Origin: Reticulitermes speratus
Lineage: Eukaryota > Arthropoda > Insecta > Blattodea > Rhinotermitidae
Length of the DNA stretch: 64,000 bases
Assembly (NCBI GenBank): GCA_021186555.1
Contig: JAJKFL010000005.1
Location: 3,139,821-3,203,820 of the forward strand
Reading direction: 5' to 3'
The notes beneath the pieces were generated by a model. That model did not search any database. It saw only the letters and a list, made by a program, of their open reading frames with translations, and was not told where the DNA came from. Positions 54,431 through 64,000 of this stretch are shown in pieces (position 1 is the stretch's first letter; each line of letters opens with the position of its first letter). A program made the position numbers and the translations under genes.

Positions 54431-54500
54431 CAGCCTGATAATGGCCCTTTCCGGCCGAAACATGTTGCGTGATTCAAACAATAATCTTTCTTATAATAAA
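54431..54500 (+). ncRNA. Hammerhead-like motif H10, core mutated
   Basis: CTGATAAT-GGCC..GGCC-GAAACATGTTGCG. The G of the GA pair in CTGATGA is A here, which should inactivate it. Upstream, 54262-54320 shares context with 29268 (TGAGGTTCTCACAACAGTGT). Confidence 0.4.
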
Positions 54501-54534
54501 ATTTGTTATTGCGTTTGACAATGTTCTCAATTAT

Positions 54535-54790
54535 ATATCGCTAATTGTACCGCTTTTAATTACCGCACACTTGTACACTTTTGTGTACAAAATGTGTGTA
54601 CAGATATTTAAAATTACTTAAATAAAATGACATGACACCCAAAGACTAAAATCTGTATAAGGTTTTAATGTATAAAATCAAATACATTTATAGAACAAAA
54701 AATCTTGAGATTTTAATAATAATTACCTAAAATTATAGAGTAATTCTTTCAAGAATCGTAATGTAGAACATCCCCCTTGGTATATTAATC
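54535..54790. other. Spacer, nothing recognised
   Basis: AT-rich; no supported feature. Confidence 0.4.
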
Positions 54791-54921
54791 ACAGGTGTTT
54801 ATTTTATTAGTTCATTAGTCACACTCAACACCCTGTATTATACACTTTTTTACTTGGCAAGTAAAAAGTGTATAATACAGGGTGTTGAGTGTGACTGATG
54901 AACTAATAAAATAAACACCTG
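54791..54921. repeat. Near-perfect 131-bp palindrome without a loop
   Basis: Arms of about 65 bp (ACAGGTGTTTATTTTATTAG ... CCCTGTATTATACACTTTTT) meet at ACTTGGCAAGT. Only an extra T and about two substitutions distinguish the arms. No TA or other clear target duplication was seen. Confidence 0.9.
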
Positions 54922-54949
54922 TAGTTCTTTCAAGGATTCGGGTCTTTCC

Positions 54950-55060
54950 GAGACGTGACACTGTGTCGTTGGCACCATGATCATTCGAAACGTCGGGAAC
55001 CATTCACCCAACGACACAGCGTCACATCAAACACACTTAATTCAAGGTGTTTTCTGTGCT
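54950..55060 (+). mobile_element. Hammerhead-like element, subfamily 2, partial
   Basis: ACACTGTGTCGTTGGCACCA, ATTCGAAACGTCGGGAACC and CAACGACACAGCGTCACATC. The last motif is an inverted copy of GACGCTGTGTCGTTG-type sequence within the same element. The CTGAAGA box is missing. Confidence 0.45.
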
Positions 55061-55336
55061 CTGACAAAAATATACTTTTATCCTGTCAATAACTGTACCC
55101 CCACATCCATTCGTGTTTCAAATAAGTACTTTGCTACAGCCTTAACCTCCTTCCATGAACGTTAATTTGCACTTCGTTAGCAGCTCAGTCTGAGCAAAGC
55201 AGTCTAAATGCCTGTAAACATTTACTCTTCACACTGTTGACACCGTGCATCTTCGTCATATTAAATTAAGTTATAAACCAACCGATGCACACTAAAACCA
55301 CTCTTTAAGTAGCTTTATTATAAAATTGTTAAAATT

Positions 55337-55383
55337 GTACCCCTACACGTGTTTCGATCCTAGGATCATCGTCAGGGGGGTTT
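55337..55383 (-). ncRNA. Hammerhead-ribozyme-like motif H5 (left arm)
   Basis: Minus strand: CCCC, CTGACGAT, perfect stem II GATCC/GGATC, GAAAC, ACGTGTA, GGGG. Stem I CCCC/GGGG; stem III ACAC/GTGT; predicted cleavage after the A before GGGG. All expected conserved core residues are present. Confidence 0.6.
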
Positions 55384-55674
55384 CTTGCTAAAAGCTACAG
55401 TCACTTCAACACATGATTTAAAATATTCTATCTGCACTTTAAACATAAGTTAAAATCTTGTAAAAAGATTCTCTAAAAGTTGTAAAATTATAAAAGCACT
55501 GTAGATGGTAGATTGTGGAACTGCTGGCGTGTGGTATTAAAAGCATATGAAATGTTTTTGCGTGGAGCGGAGTGTACTGCGTGTTGTGCGGTGAGGAGTA
55601 CTACGGTGGAGTGTCTGGTTCGGGAGGTTGTGTGTAGGTCAGTATGATGATCCTAGGATCCTAGGATCGAAACT

Positions 55675-56028
55675 TAGCCGATCCCAGTGGCCGCGCGGTC
55701 TAAGGCGTGGGTCTGCGGTCGCTCGCTTGCTGGGATTGTGGGTTCGAATCCCACCGGAGGCATGGATGTTTGTGTTGTGTTGTAAAAAGACGGTTGTGGA
55801 CCGTAAGTGACATGAAAGGACGAAAAAGGATTAATACAGAACAAAAACTGGATCAAACGGGAAAACCCAGGAATTAGTATAAAAAAAAAATCCCACCGGG
55901 GGCATGGATGTTTGTGTTGTGTTAGATGTATGGACGATAGCATGAAACGTAAGGTGACATGCAGGACAAAAAGGACTTCAACAGTACAAATGGATCAAAG
56001 GGGAAAACCCAGGAATTAAAAAAAAAAA
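55675..56028 (+). mobile_element. SINE family 1 dimer inserted in a ribozyme core
   Basis: The first unit has a full tRNA-like head (GCCGATCCCAGTGGCCGC, B box GGGTTCGAATCCC); the second begins at ATCCCACCGGGGGCATGG without a head. Both share the AAGGGGAAAACCCAGGAATT-type tail and the element ends in a run of about 18 A. Confidence 0.88.
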
Positions 56029-56128
56029 AAAAAACACGTGTAGGGGTACAATTTTAACAATTTTATAATAAAGCTACTTAAAGAGTGGTTTTAGTGTGCA
56101 TCGGTTGGTTTATAACTTAATTTAATTT

Positions 56129-56915
56129 ACTCTTCGTTTCGACTTCTTGTTAGCCATTTCTACACTCTTTACACCTATCGCAAACACACAATGCCATTCT
56201 CAGCAACATCAAGTTGCTACGGACAGTGCTACACTAGATCTCAGTACAATCCTTTATCTATTCAACGACGCTGAATCAACTCCAAATGTTACATAATCGA
56301 ACGCAAAACAACAGGATCATTAGGAATGATCGGACACAGAGTAATTTTTTTATTTGACAACTATTGTTTGTCATTTCCAGCCGCTACTTCGCCGCGTGTG
56401 GGCGGTCGGCTTAGTACGAGAAACGAGCCGACAGGATGCGGCAATCGATAGTTGTCTGGGAAAATAATGTGCCTATAGGAAAATAAATAGTAAGCCGTGG
56501 CGGTATGTGCCAAAGGGCTGTAATTAGGACATGTTTAAAGCAAATAAGCGAGAAATACACCCACTATCGACCGATGGTTATAAATCCTGCTTGCTGTTCA
56601 GAAGGTTGCAGGTTCGAATTTTGGCCCGAATGTCGAAAATCCTGAGTGAGGTGTTGGTCATTTTCGTAAGACGATTCAACGGAACAGTGCCTTAAAATAC
56701 CGTGTGGTCAGCTTAGTGCCATTATTACTATTATTATTATCACTATTATAATAGTTCAACTGAATTCAATTGAACTGAATTATTACGTAATTCAACAGCA
56801 TTTTAATCAGTCAGCATTCCTAGGATAAAGGCGTAAATCGACCTTGCTTTTACAGAGGCAATTATTTTGTAAACTAAAATGCATTCACGTACTTCGTGTG
56901 TTTATACACATATAT
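56129..56915. other. Spacer, nothing recognised
   Basis: A TTA/CTA triplet tract near 56723-56750; no gene seen. Confidence 0.4.
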
Positions 56916-56927
56916 ACGTATTCTATT

Positions 56928-57195
56928 GTGGGCCGCGATAGCTCAGTCGGTATAGCGACTCGCTACGGGCCGGACGGTCCGGGGATCGAATCCCCGGTGG
57001 GAGGCGAGATTTTCCGCACCCGTCCAGACCGGCCCTGGGGCCTACCCAGCCTCCTGTACAATGGGTACTGGAATTCTTTCCCGGTGGTAAAGCTGCCGGG
57101 GCGTGGCGTTAAGCACCCACCCCAATCTAGCGCCGAGGTTAAAGAAAAAGTAGAGCTGTACATGGCATGTTGTAGGATGAAATTTACCTTTATAT
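56928..57195 (+). mobile_element. tRNA-derived SINE, family 2, full length
   Basis: GGGCCGCGATAGCTCAGTCG head, B box GGGATCGAATCCCC, then GCACCCGTCCAGACCGGCCC, TTTCCCGGTGGTAAAGCTGC and GTACATGGCATGTTGTAGG. Probable 9-bp duplication TATTCTATT at 56919-56927 and 57196-57204. Confidence 0.88.
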
Positions 57196-57254
57196 ATTCT
57201 ATTAAGTTCATAACATTTTGCGCACAGGAACCAATACGGTGTTATTTTTTTCAA

Positions 57255-57505
57255 AAGGCGCAACAGCCCCTTGGGGGCCTAGACCGCCTCATTATCGAGG
57301 CTTCACGATCACACTCAGACACACCACACTCGGTAGAACTCCTCTAGACGAGTGATCAGCCCGACGCAGAGACCTCTACCTGACATCACACAACACTCAC
57401 AACAGACAGACATCCATGCCCCCGGCGGGATTCGAACCCACGATCCCAGTAAGTGAGCGGCCGCAGACCCACGCCTTAGGCCGCACGGCCACTGGGATCG
57501 GCTCT
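57255..57505 (-). mobile_element. tRNA-derived SINE, family 1
   Basis: Minus-strand copy with head GCCGATCCCAGTGGCCGTGC, B box and body; T-rich tail at 57244-57253. Near-identical flanks ACGGTGTTAT and ACAGTGTTAT suggest a 10-bp target duplication with one change. Confidence 0.9.
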
Positions 57506-57570
57506 ACAGTGTTATACAGTTACATTAATTCCAGAATTTTCACAGATTTCAACTTCCACCTTCATAAATA

Positions 57571-58171
57571 CAGGGCATACACAAAAGAATGGTGCGGTTT
57601 CAAAAGTGGATAAACAATTTATGCTCACATTACACGGGCACAACATACACCGTCAGCGGCGGCAACTGTCCAAGTTTCTCATGCGCTACCAGCAGTTCGC
57701 TTCTCATGCTTCTGCGTGGCCGCGGGGCCAGTTTCAAAGAATGTACGAGTGCTTTCAATCGTGTTCTTCCACAGCGCTGGATCGGACGTGCTGCTGCAAA
57801 TGGAGACAAGAACCTTCTCCCTTGGCCACCCCGTTCGCCAGATCTTACACCGTGCGATTTCTTTCTTTGGGGGTTCGTTAAAGACAGCGTTTATGTACCA
57901 CCATTGCCACGTCCATCCATGAAATTCGTGATCGGATAACGCATGCACTGCAGGCCATTACAGCGGACATGCTACACCGGGTCTGGGATGAGTTTGATTA
58001 CCGTGTGGATGTGTGTCGTGTGACCCAGGGTGCACACATTGAAGGATTGTAATTACCAAATGAGAAACTTGGACAGTTGCCGCCGCTGACGGTGTATGTT
58101 TTGCCCGTTAAGGTGAGAAATAAATTTTTTATTCACTTTTGAAACCGCACCATTCTTTTGTGTATGCCCTG
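57571..58171 (+). mobile_element. Mariner-like transposon with long inverted repeats, defective
   Basis: Ends CAGGGCATACACAAAAGAAT / inverse, flanked by TA. Terminal repeats extend about 110 bp, to GGCAACTGTCCAAGTTTCTC and its inverse near 58066. The centre encodes the C-terminal transposase on plus: RSPDLTPCDFFLWGFVKDSV (with the last catalytic Asp), then after a frame change WDEFDYRVDVCRVTQGAHIE. The N-terminal part and the first catalytic residues are absent. The 77-bp MITE at 20950 has the same ends. Confidence 0.9.
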
Positions 58172-58173
58172 TA

Positions 58174-59095
58174 CACGAGGGGGCCATGTAATTGCATAAG
58201 ATATCCAGTTCAAATAAAAATTGACCATAGAACAATGCACTTAAGCATTACGTGACGGTGAAGTCTCACAAATATGCCTTGTCATAGTTTTATTAAGCTT
58301 AATTACTGGCTAATGGTCCTTTGTTGGATGAAATACTGATTAATACACAAATTCGGTAATCAGCATGAATCAAGGCTGCGAGGTAGAGGTCACCTGATGA
58401 CCTTCATTTCATGCTTAACCAAAATTTTCCACCCTTGGCAGTACACAGTCTGTCTAGCATAACACGAACAAGAAAAAGTTACAAAAATGTCCGTTATGGT
58501 AAATATGGTTACCCCTGTGTACAACATTTGTACGTTTCACTGACGTTCAGTAAATACTAATGGTGTTCCAGGCGCACAGTAATACACCTACTAAATATTT
58601 TAGAAGCAAGACCAACTTCTCTGACGGCGATCACTTGACGGCGTTTAAAGAAAAACAGAAATTATTTTCAAACTTACTTTTTTGGGTATATAATTAATAA
58701 GGAAACAACAGGCATAGCTTCGTGTAAACTTATGTATGTGGAAGGTAATAATAAAATAAAGTTTCATTTATCTTTTATTTCGGTTCAGCTGTGGCGCGAC
58801 GTCACATCGGCAACCATCCATGCGACTAGTGCAGCTGACAGTAACGACAGAAATGATACACTGCGCAGAGGCACATCTATTTATACTTTGTGATAGGTTA
58901 AATATACAAACAGTTGACAGGGAGTTGTGACAGGTATATGTCACACCCTGTAGTACATTAAATGCAGGATATCCGTAATACCATTCCGTCCAGAACCTTT
59001 GTCCTGTAATTTTCTACCTAAGAACGCAAAGATTAAAATAATCAGAACTACAATTTTGCCTGTGTTTTACGCGGATGTAAAACTGATCTCGTGAT
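58174..59095. other. Spacer, nothing recognised
   Basis: No gene or known repeat; AT-rich. Confidence 0.4.
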
Positions 59096-59099
59096 ATTA

Positions 59100-59540
59100 A
59101 GGAAACAAGTTTGAGGGTGTTGGAGAAGAGTGTATAATGAAAGATATTTCGGCCCAAGTGGCAGAATTAACATGAGACTTGAGAAAATTACAGTTGAGGA
59201 CCTTTATAATTTGTAATCAAATGAAGGTGGGCGAGATGGAAAGGCATGTGGCACGGATAAGACAGAGATGCATATAATATTTTGGTAGAAACATTTAAGG
59301 AAATATTATATTTGGAAGACCTAGGCATAGATGGGAGAATGATATTGCAATTTATCTTAAAGAAATAAGATGGCAGGATGTGGCCTGGAGTAAACTGGCT
59401 CAGGGTAGGGGCAGGTTCTGGACTGTTGTGAACACGGTAATGAACATCGTGTTCCATAAAATGTGAGAAATTTCTTGGATAGCTGTGAAATGTTAGCTTT
59501 TTAACAAGGATTCTGCTCCACGAAGTCAGTCAGTTATCCA
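59100..59540 (+). mobile_element. Non-LTR retrotransposon 3' end, strongly degraded
   Basis: Old copy of the family: GAGGACCTTTATAATTTGTA, GAAGACCTAGGCATAGATGG, GGCTCAGGGTAGGGGCAGG, GTAATGAACATCGTGTTCCA, TCTGCTCCACGAAGTCAGTC. Confidence 0.78.
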
Positions 59541-60100
59541 TATTTATACGATGAGTCGTTTATGAGAAGCCGAAAAATTTTAAATTATAATTTTGTTCAA
59601 GGTAGGGATTACAATAGTCAGTCAGCGAAAATTGAGCCCTCCTGATATATTTGAGTGTAGCTACATAGCTTACAAGATTTAACCACTTTATGCTAATTTT
59701 TTGGGGCAATAAGACTTGTAGGCAGATGGATACAACGTGTCAGAATTGTCAGTGAGTTCACGGATTATGGAAGAATGGTTACGAAGGTTAATTCATGAGA
59801 AAAGAAAAAAAGTACTAATCAACGCAGTGGCTTAGCTAGGTGTTTTTGCGCCCGGAGCGAGTAATCAAAATGGCCACCCCTAACAGAAATTATGAACTTT
59901 AAAAAAGTCGCATTCATTAAATGTCCTTATATTTTGTTCAATAATTTAAAATTTGTTGAGGGCAGAATATCAATTTTTTCATTTAAAATATTAATTTTGC
60001 CGCCTCCTGCACTCTGCTGCCCGGGGTGGTCTCACCACTCGCCCACTCCTAGCTACGTCCCACCACACAAACATCAGTTAAGGTCAGCACAGTCAATTTA
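59541..60100. other. Spacer, nothing recognised
   Basis: No supported feature. Confidence 0.4.
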
Positions 60101-60149
60101 CTACACCAACCAAATGCACACTAATATTCACATATAAGTGTTATACATA

Positions 60150-60203
60150 AGCTCCGACGTGTTTCGGTGCTAGTGCACCATCCTCAGGCAGCACAGGTTG
60201 CCA
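60150..60203 (-). ncRNA. Hammerhead-ribozyme-like motif H6
   Basis: Minus strand: GCTGC, CTGAGGAT, perfect stem II GGTGC/GCACC with loop ACTA, GAAACACGTC, GGAGC. GCTGC and GGAGC pair in four of five positions. Predicted cleavage after GTC, the classic hammerhead triplet. Confidence 0.55.
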
Positions 60204-60454
60204 AATCTGAAACCAAACGTTATTTGACAAGCCACTGTTTGTATGGATCCACAATCTGTTGCAGGCTGCGTTTGTTAATATCTTTATCGCATAAAAGGTA
60301 CAGCCTGTATTGTAAAATACGTACAGTTAAAACAGGATTAAAATATTCTATACAAGATAAATATGCCTTTTAACAGACTATAATTATATTGTTGGTGGTG
60401 GACACCTCTAGTGTTGTGGCATTATAATTTGACCTTAGTACGTAACTCAGTCCA

Positions 60455-63400
60455 AAGCGGATCGGGTCCCTGTGTTGTGTAGTGTCTTGTAGCGGAGTTA
60501 GCAGATCGGGTCCCTATGTTGTGTAGTGTCTTGTAGCGGAGTTAGCAGATCGGGTCCTTGTGTTGTGTAGTGTCTTGTAGCGGAGTTAGCAGATCGGGTC
60601 CCTATGTTGTGTAGTGTCTTGTAGCGGAGATAGCAAGATCGGGTCCCTATGTTGTGTAGTGTCTTGTAGCGGAGTTAGCAGATCGGGTCCCTATGTTGTG
60701 TAGTGTCTTGTAACGAGGTTAGCACATCGGGTCCCTATGTTGTTAGTGTCATGTAACGGAGTTAGCAGATCGGGTCCCTATGTTGCGTTGTGTCTTGTAG
60801 CGGAGTTAGCAGATCGGGTCCCTATGTTGTGTAGTGTCTTGTAGCGGAGTTAGCAGATCGGGTCCCTGTGTTGTGTAGTGTCTTGTAGCGGAGTTAGCAG
60901 ATCGGGTCCCTATGTTGTGTAGTGTCTTGTAGCGGAGTTAGCAGATCGGGTCCCTGTGTTGTGTAGTGTCTTGTAGCGGAGTTAGCAGAACGGGTCCCTA
61001 TGTTGTGTAGTGTCTTGTAGCGGAGTTAGCAGATCGGGTCCCTGTGTTGTGTAGTGTCTTGTAGCGGAGTTAGCAGATCGGGTCCCTATGTTGTGTAGTG
61101 TCTTGTAGCGGAGTTAGCAGATCGGGTCCCTGTGTTGTGTAGTGTCTTGTAGCGGAGTTAGCAGATCGGGTCCCTATGTTGTGTAGTGTCTTGTAGCGGA
61201 GTTAGCAGATCGGGTCCCTGTGTTGTGTAGTGTCTTGTAGCGGAGTTAGCAGAACGGGTCCCTATGTTGTGTAGTGTCTTGTAGCGGAGTTAGCAGATCG
61301 GGTCCCTATGTTGTGTAGTGTCTTGTAGCGGAGTTAGCAGATCGGGTCCCTATGTTGTGTAGTGTCTTGTAGCGGAGTTAGCAGATCGGGTCCCTATGTT
61401 GTGTAGTGTCTTGTAGCGGAGTTAGCAGATCGGGTCCCTATGTTGTGTAGTGTCTTGTAGCGGAGTTAGCAGATCGGGTCCCTATGTTGTGTAGTGTCTT
61501 GTAGCGGAGTTAGCAGATCGGGTCCCTATGTTGTGTAGTGTCTTGTAGCGGAGTCAGCGGATCGGGTCCCTATGTTGTGTAGTGTCTTGTAGCGGAGTTA
61601 GCAGATCGGGTCCCTATGTTGTGTAGTGTCTTGTAGCGGAGTCAGCGGATCGGGTCCCTATGTTGTGTAGTGTCTTGTAGCGGAGTCAGTGGATCGGGTC
61701 CCTATGTTGTGTAGTGTCTTGTAGCGGAGTTAGCAGATCGGGTCCCTGTGTTGTGTAGTGTCTTGTAGCGGAGTTAGCAGATCGGGTCCCTATGTTGTGT
61801 AGTGTCTTGTAGCGGAGTTAGCAGATCGGGTCCCTGTGTTGTGTAGTGTCTTGTAGCGGAGTTAGCAGAACGGGTCCCTATGTTGTGTAGTGTCTTGTAG
61901 CGGAGTTAGCAGATCGGGTCCCTATGTTGTGTAGTGTCTTGTAGCGGAGTTAGTAGATCGGGTCCCTGTGTTGTGTAGTGTCTTGTAACGGAGTTAGCAG
62001 ATCGGGTCCCTATGTTGTGTAGTGTCTTGTAGCGGAGTTAGCAGATCGGGTCCCTATGTTGTGTAGTGTCTTGTAGCGGAGTTAGCAGATCGGGTCCCTG
62101 TGTTGTGTAGTGTCTTGTAGCGGAGTTAGCAGATCGGGTCCATATGTTGTGTAGTGTCTTGTAGCGGAGTTAGCAGATCGGGTCCCTATGTTGTGTAGTG
62201 TCTTGTAGCGGAGTTAGCAGATCGGGTCCCTATGTTGTGTAGTGTCTTGTAGCGGAGTTAGCAGATCGGGTCCCTATGTTGTGTAGTGTCTTGTAGCGGA
62301 GTTAGCAGATCGGGTCCCTATGTTGTGTAGTGTCTTGTAGCGGAGTTAGCAGATCGGGTCCCTATGTTGTGTAGTGTCTTGTAGCGGAGTTAGCAGATCG
62401 GGTCCCTATGTTGTGTAGTGTCTTGTAGCGGAGTTAGCAGATCGGGTCCCTATGTTGTGTAGTGTCTTGTAGCGGAGTTAGCAGATCGGGTCCCTATGTT
62501 GTGTAGTGTCTTGTAGCGGAGTTAGCAGATCGGGTCCCTATGTTGTGTAGTGTCTTGTAGCGGAGTCAGCGGATCGGGTCCCTATGTTGTGTAGTGTCTT
62601 GTAGCGGAGTTAGCAGATCGGGTCCCTATGTTGTGTAGTGTCTTGTAGCGGAGTCAGCGGATCGGGTCCCTATGTTGTGTAGTGTCTTGTAGCGGAGTCA
62701 GTGGATCGGGTCCCTATGTTGTGTAGTGTCTTGTAGCGGAGTCAGCGGATCGGGTCCCTATGTTGTGTAGTGTCTTGTAGCGGAGTCAGTGGATCGGGTC
62801 CCTATGTTGTGTAGTGTCTTGTAGCGGAGTCAGCGGACCGGGTCCCTATGTTATGTAGTGTCTTGTAGCGGAGTCAACGGACCGGGTCCCTATGTTGTGT
62901 AGTGTCTTGTAGTGGAGTCAGCGGATCGGGTCCCTATGTTGTGCAGTGTCTTGTGGCGGAGTCAGCGGATCGGGTCCCTATGTTGTGTAGTGTCTTGTAG
63001 CGGAGTCAGCGGACTTGGTCCCTATGTTGTGTAGTGTCTTGTAGCGGAGTCAGCGGATCGGGTCCCTATGTTGTATAGTGTCTTGTAGCGGAATCAGCGT
63101 ATCGGGTCCCTATGTTGTGTAGTGTCTTGTAGCGGAGTCAGCGTATCGGGTCCCTGTGTTGTGTAGTGTCTTGTAGCGGAATCAGCGGATAAGGTCCCTG
63201 TGTTGTGTAGTGTCTTGTAGCGGAGTCAGCGGATTGGGTCCCTGTGTTGTGTAGTGTCTTGTAGCGGAATCAGCGGATCGGGTCCCTGTGTTGTGCAGTG
63301 TCTTGTGGCGGAGTCAGCGGATCGGGTCCCTATGTTGTGTAGTGTCTTGTAGCGGAGTCAGCGGACTTGGTCCCTATGTTGTGTAGTGTCTTGTAGCGGA

Positions 63401-63885
63401 GTCAGCGGATCGGGTCCCTATGTTGTATAGTGTCTTGTAGCGGAATCAGCGTATCGGGTCCCTATGTTGTGTAGTGTCTTGTAGCGGAGTCAGCGTATCG
63501 GGTCCCTGTGTTGTGTAGTGTCTTGTAGCGGAATCAGCGGATAAGGTCCCTGTGTTGTGTAGTGTCTTGTAGCGGAGTCAGCGGATTGGGTCCCTGTGTT
63601 GTGTAGTGTCTTGTAGCGGAATCAGCGGATCGGGTCCCTGTGTTGTGTAGTGTCTTGTAGCGGAGTCAGCGGATCAGGTCCCTGTGTTTTGTAGTGTCTT
63701 GTAGCGGAGTCAGCGGATTGGGTCCCTGTGTTATGTAGTGTCTTGTAGCGGAATCAGCGGATCGGGTCCCTGTGTTGTGTAGTGTCTTGTAGCGGAGTCA
63801 GCAGATCGGGTCCCTATGTTGTGTAGTGTCTTGTAGCGGAGTCAGCGTATCGGGTCCCTGTGTTGTGTAGTGTCTTGTAGCGGAG
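60455..63885. repeat. Satellite-like array, 44-bp unit, about 78 copies
   Basis: Unit AGATCGGGTCCCTATGTTGT plus GTAGTGTCTTGTAGCGGAGTTAGC in shorter words. Left copies mostly read GTTAGCAGATCGGG, right copies GTCAGCGGATCGGG. Blocks repeat: about 352 bp (8 units) starting near 62941 recurs near 63293, and a four-unit signature (GTCAGCGG, GTTAGCAG, GTCAGCGG, GTCAGTGG) near 61550 recurs about 23 units later near 62563. Confidence 0.97.
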
Positions 63886-64000
63886 TCATCAGCCTAACAC
63901 TTATATGTGAATATTAGAGAGCATTTGGTTGGTGGATATTCTGTCGTCGATTGCGTCTGTGTTTATGTGTGGGCTATCACTGTACTTGTTGTTCTATGTG

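Larger units (their letters stand above)
55262..56128. mobile_element. Fold-back element with hammerhead-like arms, right arm split by a SINE (H5)
   Basis: Left arm 55262-55383: AAACCAACCGATGCACACTA ... CCCCTACACGTGTTTCGATC. The right arm is its inverse in two pieces: 55646-55673 (GATGATCCTAGGATC...GAAAC) and 56029-56128 (ACACGTGTAGGGGTAC...). Between these pieces sits a SINE dimer. The central loop is about 260 bp (55384-55645). Confidence 0.8.
60104..63935. mobile_element. Giant fold-back unit enclosing a satellite
   Basis: Inverted arms ACCAACCAAATGCACACTAA...CACATATAAGTGTTA (60104-60145) and TAACACTTATATGTGAATAT...GCATTTGGTTGGTG (63894-63935) bracket a hammerhead-like motif (60150-60203), about 250 bp of unique DNA and the 44-bp array. 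The right arm lacks a motif. Confidence 0.65.

Overview
This is an animal, almost certainly insect, genomic window. It has short coding exons with GT/AG borders scattered over about 29 kb of +-strand DNA, very abundant tRNA-derived SINEs, 5'-truncated non-LTR retrotransposons, Tc1/mariner-type DNA transposons, and tandem arrays that together cover roughly a quarter of the sequence. The LINE 3' ends resemble ones I associate with cockroaches and termites, so a large-genome polyneopteran is my best guess (inference). Nothing prokaryotic is present.

Host gene. One gene can be pieced together on the + strand from six exons: 9439-9627, 13786-13895, 17134-17267, 18051-18215, 33499-33598 and 37330-38386. 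Intron phases agree from exon to exon, except that exon 5 needs one missing base restored. The first four exons encode a conserved-looking protein whose sequence reminds me of the insect thick-filament protein myofilin; I offer this as a tentative identity. The last exon encodes a long charged helix made of 17-residue repeats and an acidic tail ending in poly-Glu. The 5' end of the gene is not recognised and may lie outside the window. Exons 5 and 6 carry six single- or two-base frame breaks, several in homopolymers, which look more like residual assembly errors than decay.

Layout. 1-9.4 kb: minisatellites (32, 62 and 30 bp units), SINEs, a small Tc1/mariner/pogo-type MITE and a LINE 3' end. 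9.4-38.4 kb: the gene, with introns filled by arrays (24, 15, about 54, 30, 27, 35 bp units), SINEs, a mariner remnant, fold-back elements and LINE fragments. 38.4-40 kb: probable 3'UTR and flank. 40-64 kb: LINE fragments, a 3.3-kb array of 37-bp units, many SINEs (some nested), a 601-bp mariner-like element with a tiny MITE relative at 20.95 kb, and a 3.4-kb array of 44-bp units.

Most interesting signal. At least ten places carry a core CTGANGA(T) - hairpin - GAAAC - A(Y)RYGT(H), several with complementary flanks forming a fourth helix. This is the layout of a minimal type I hammerhead ribozyme, as known from Penelope-like retroelements and retrozymes. Most sit in long inverted repeats with the ribozyme pointing outward from each arm, and one such pair of arms encloses the whole 44-bp satellite at 60.1-63.9 kb. 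No reverse transcriptase of that class was seen here, so these appear non-autonomous. Catalytic activity is unproven.
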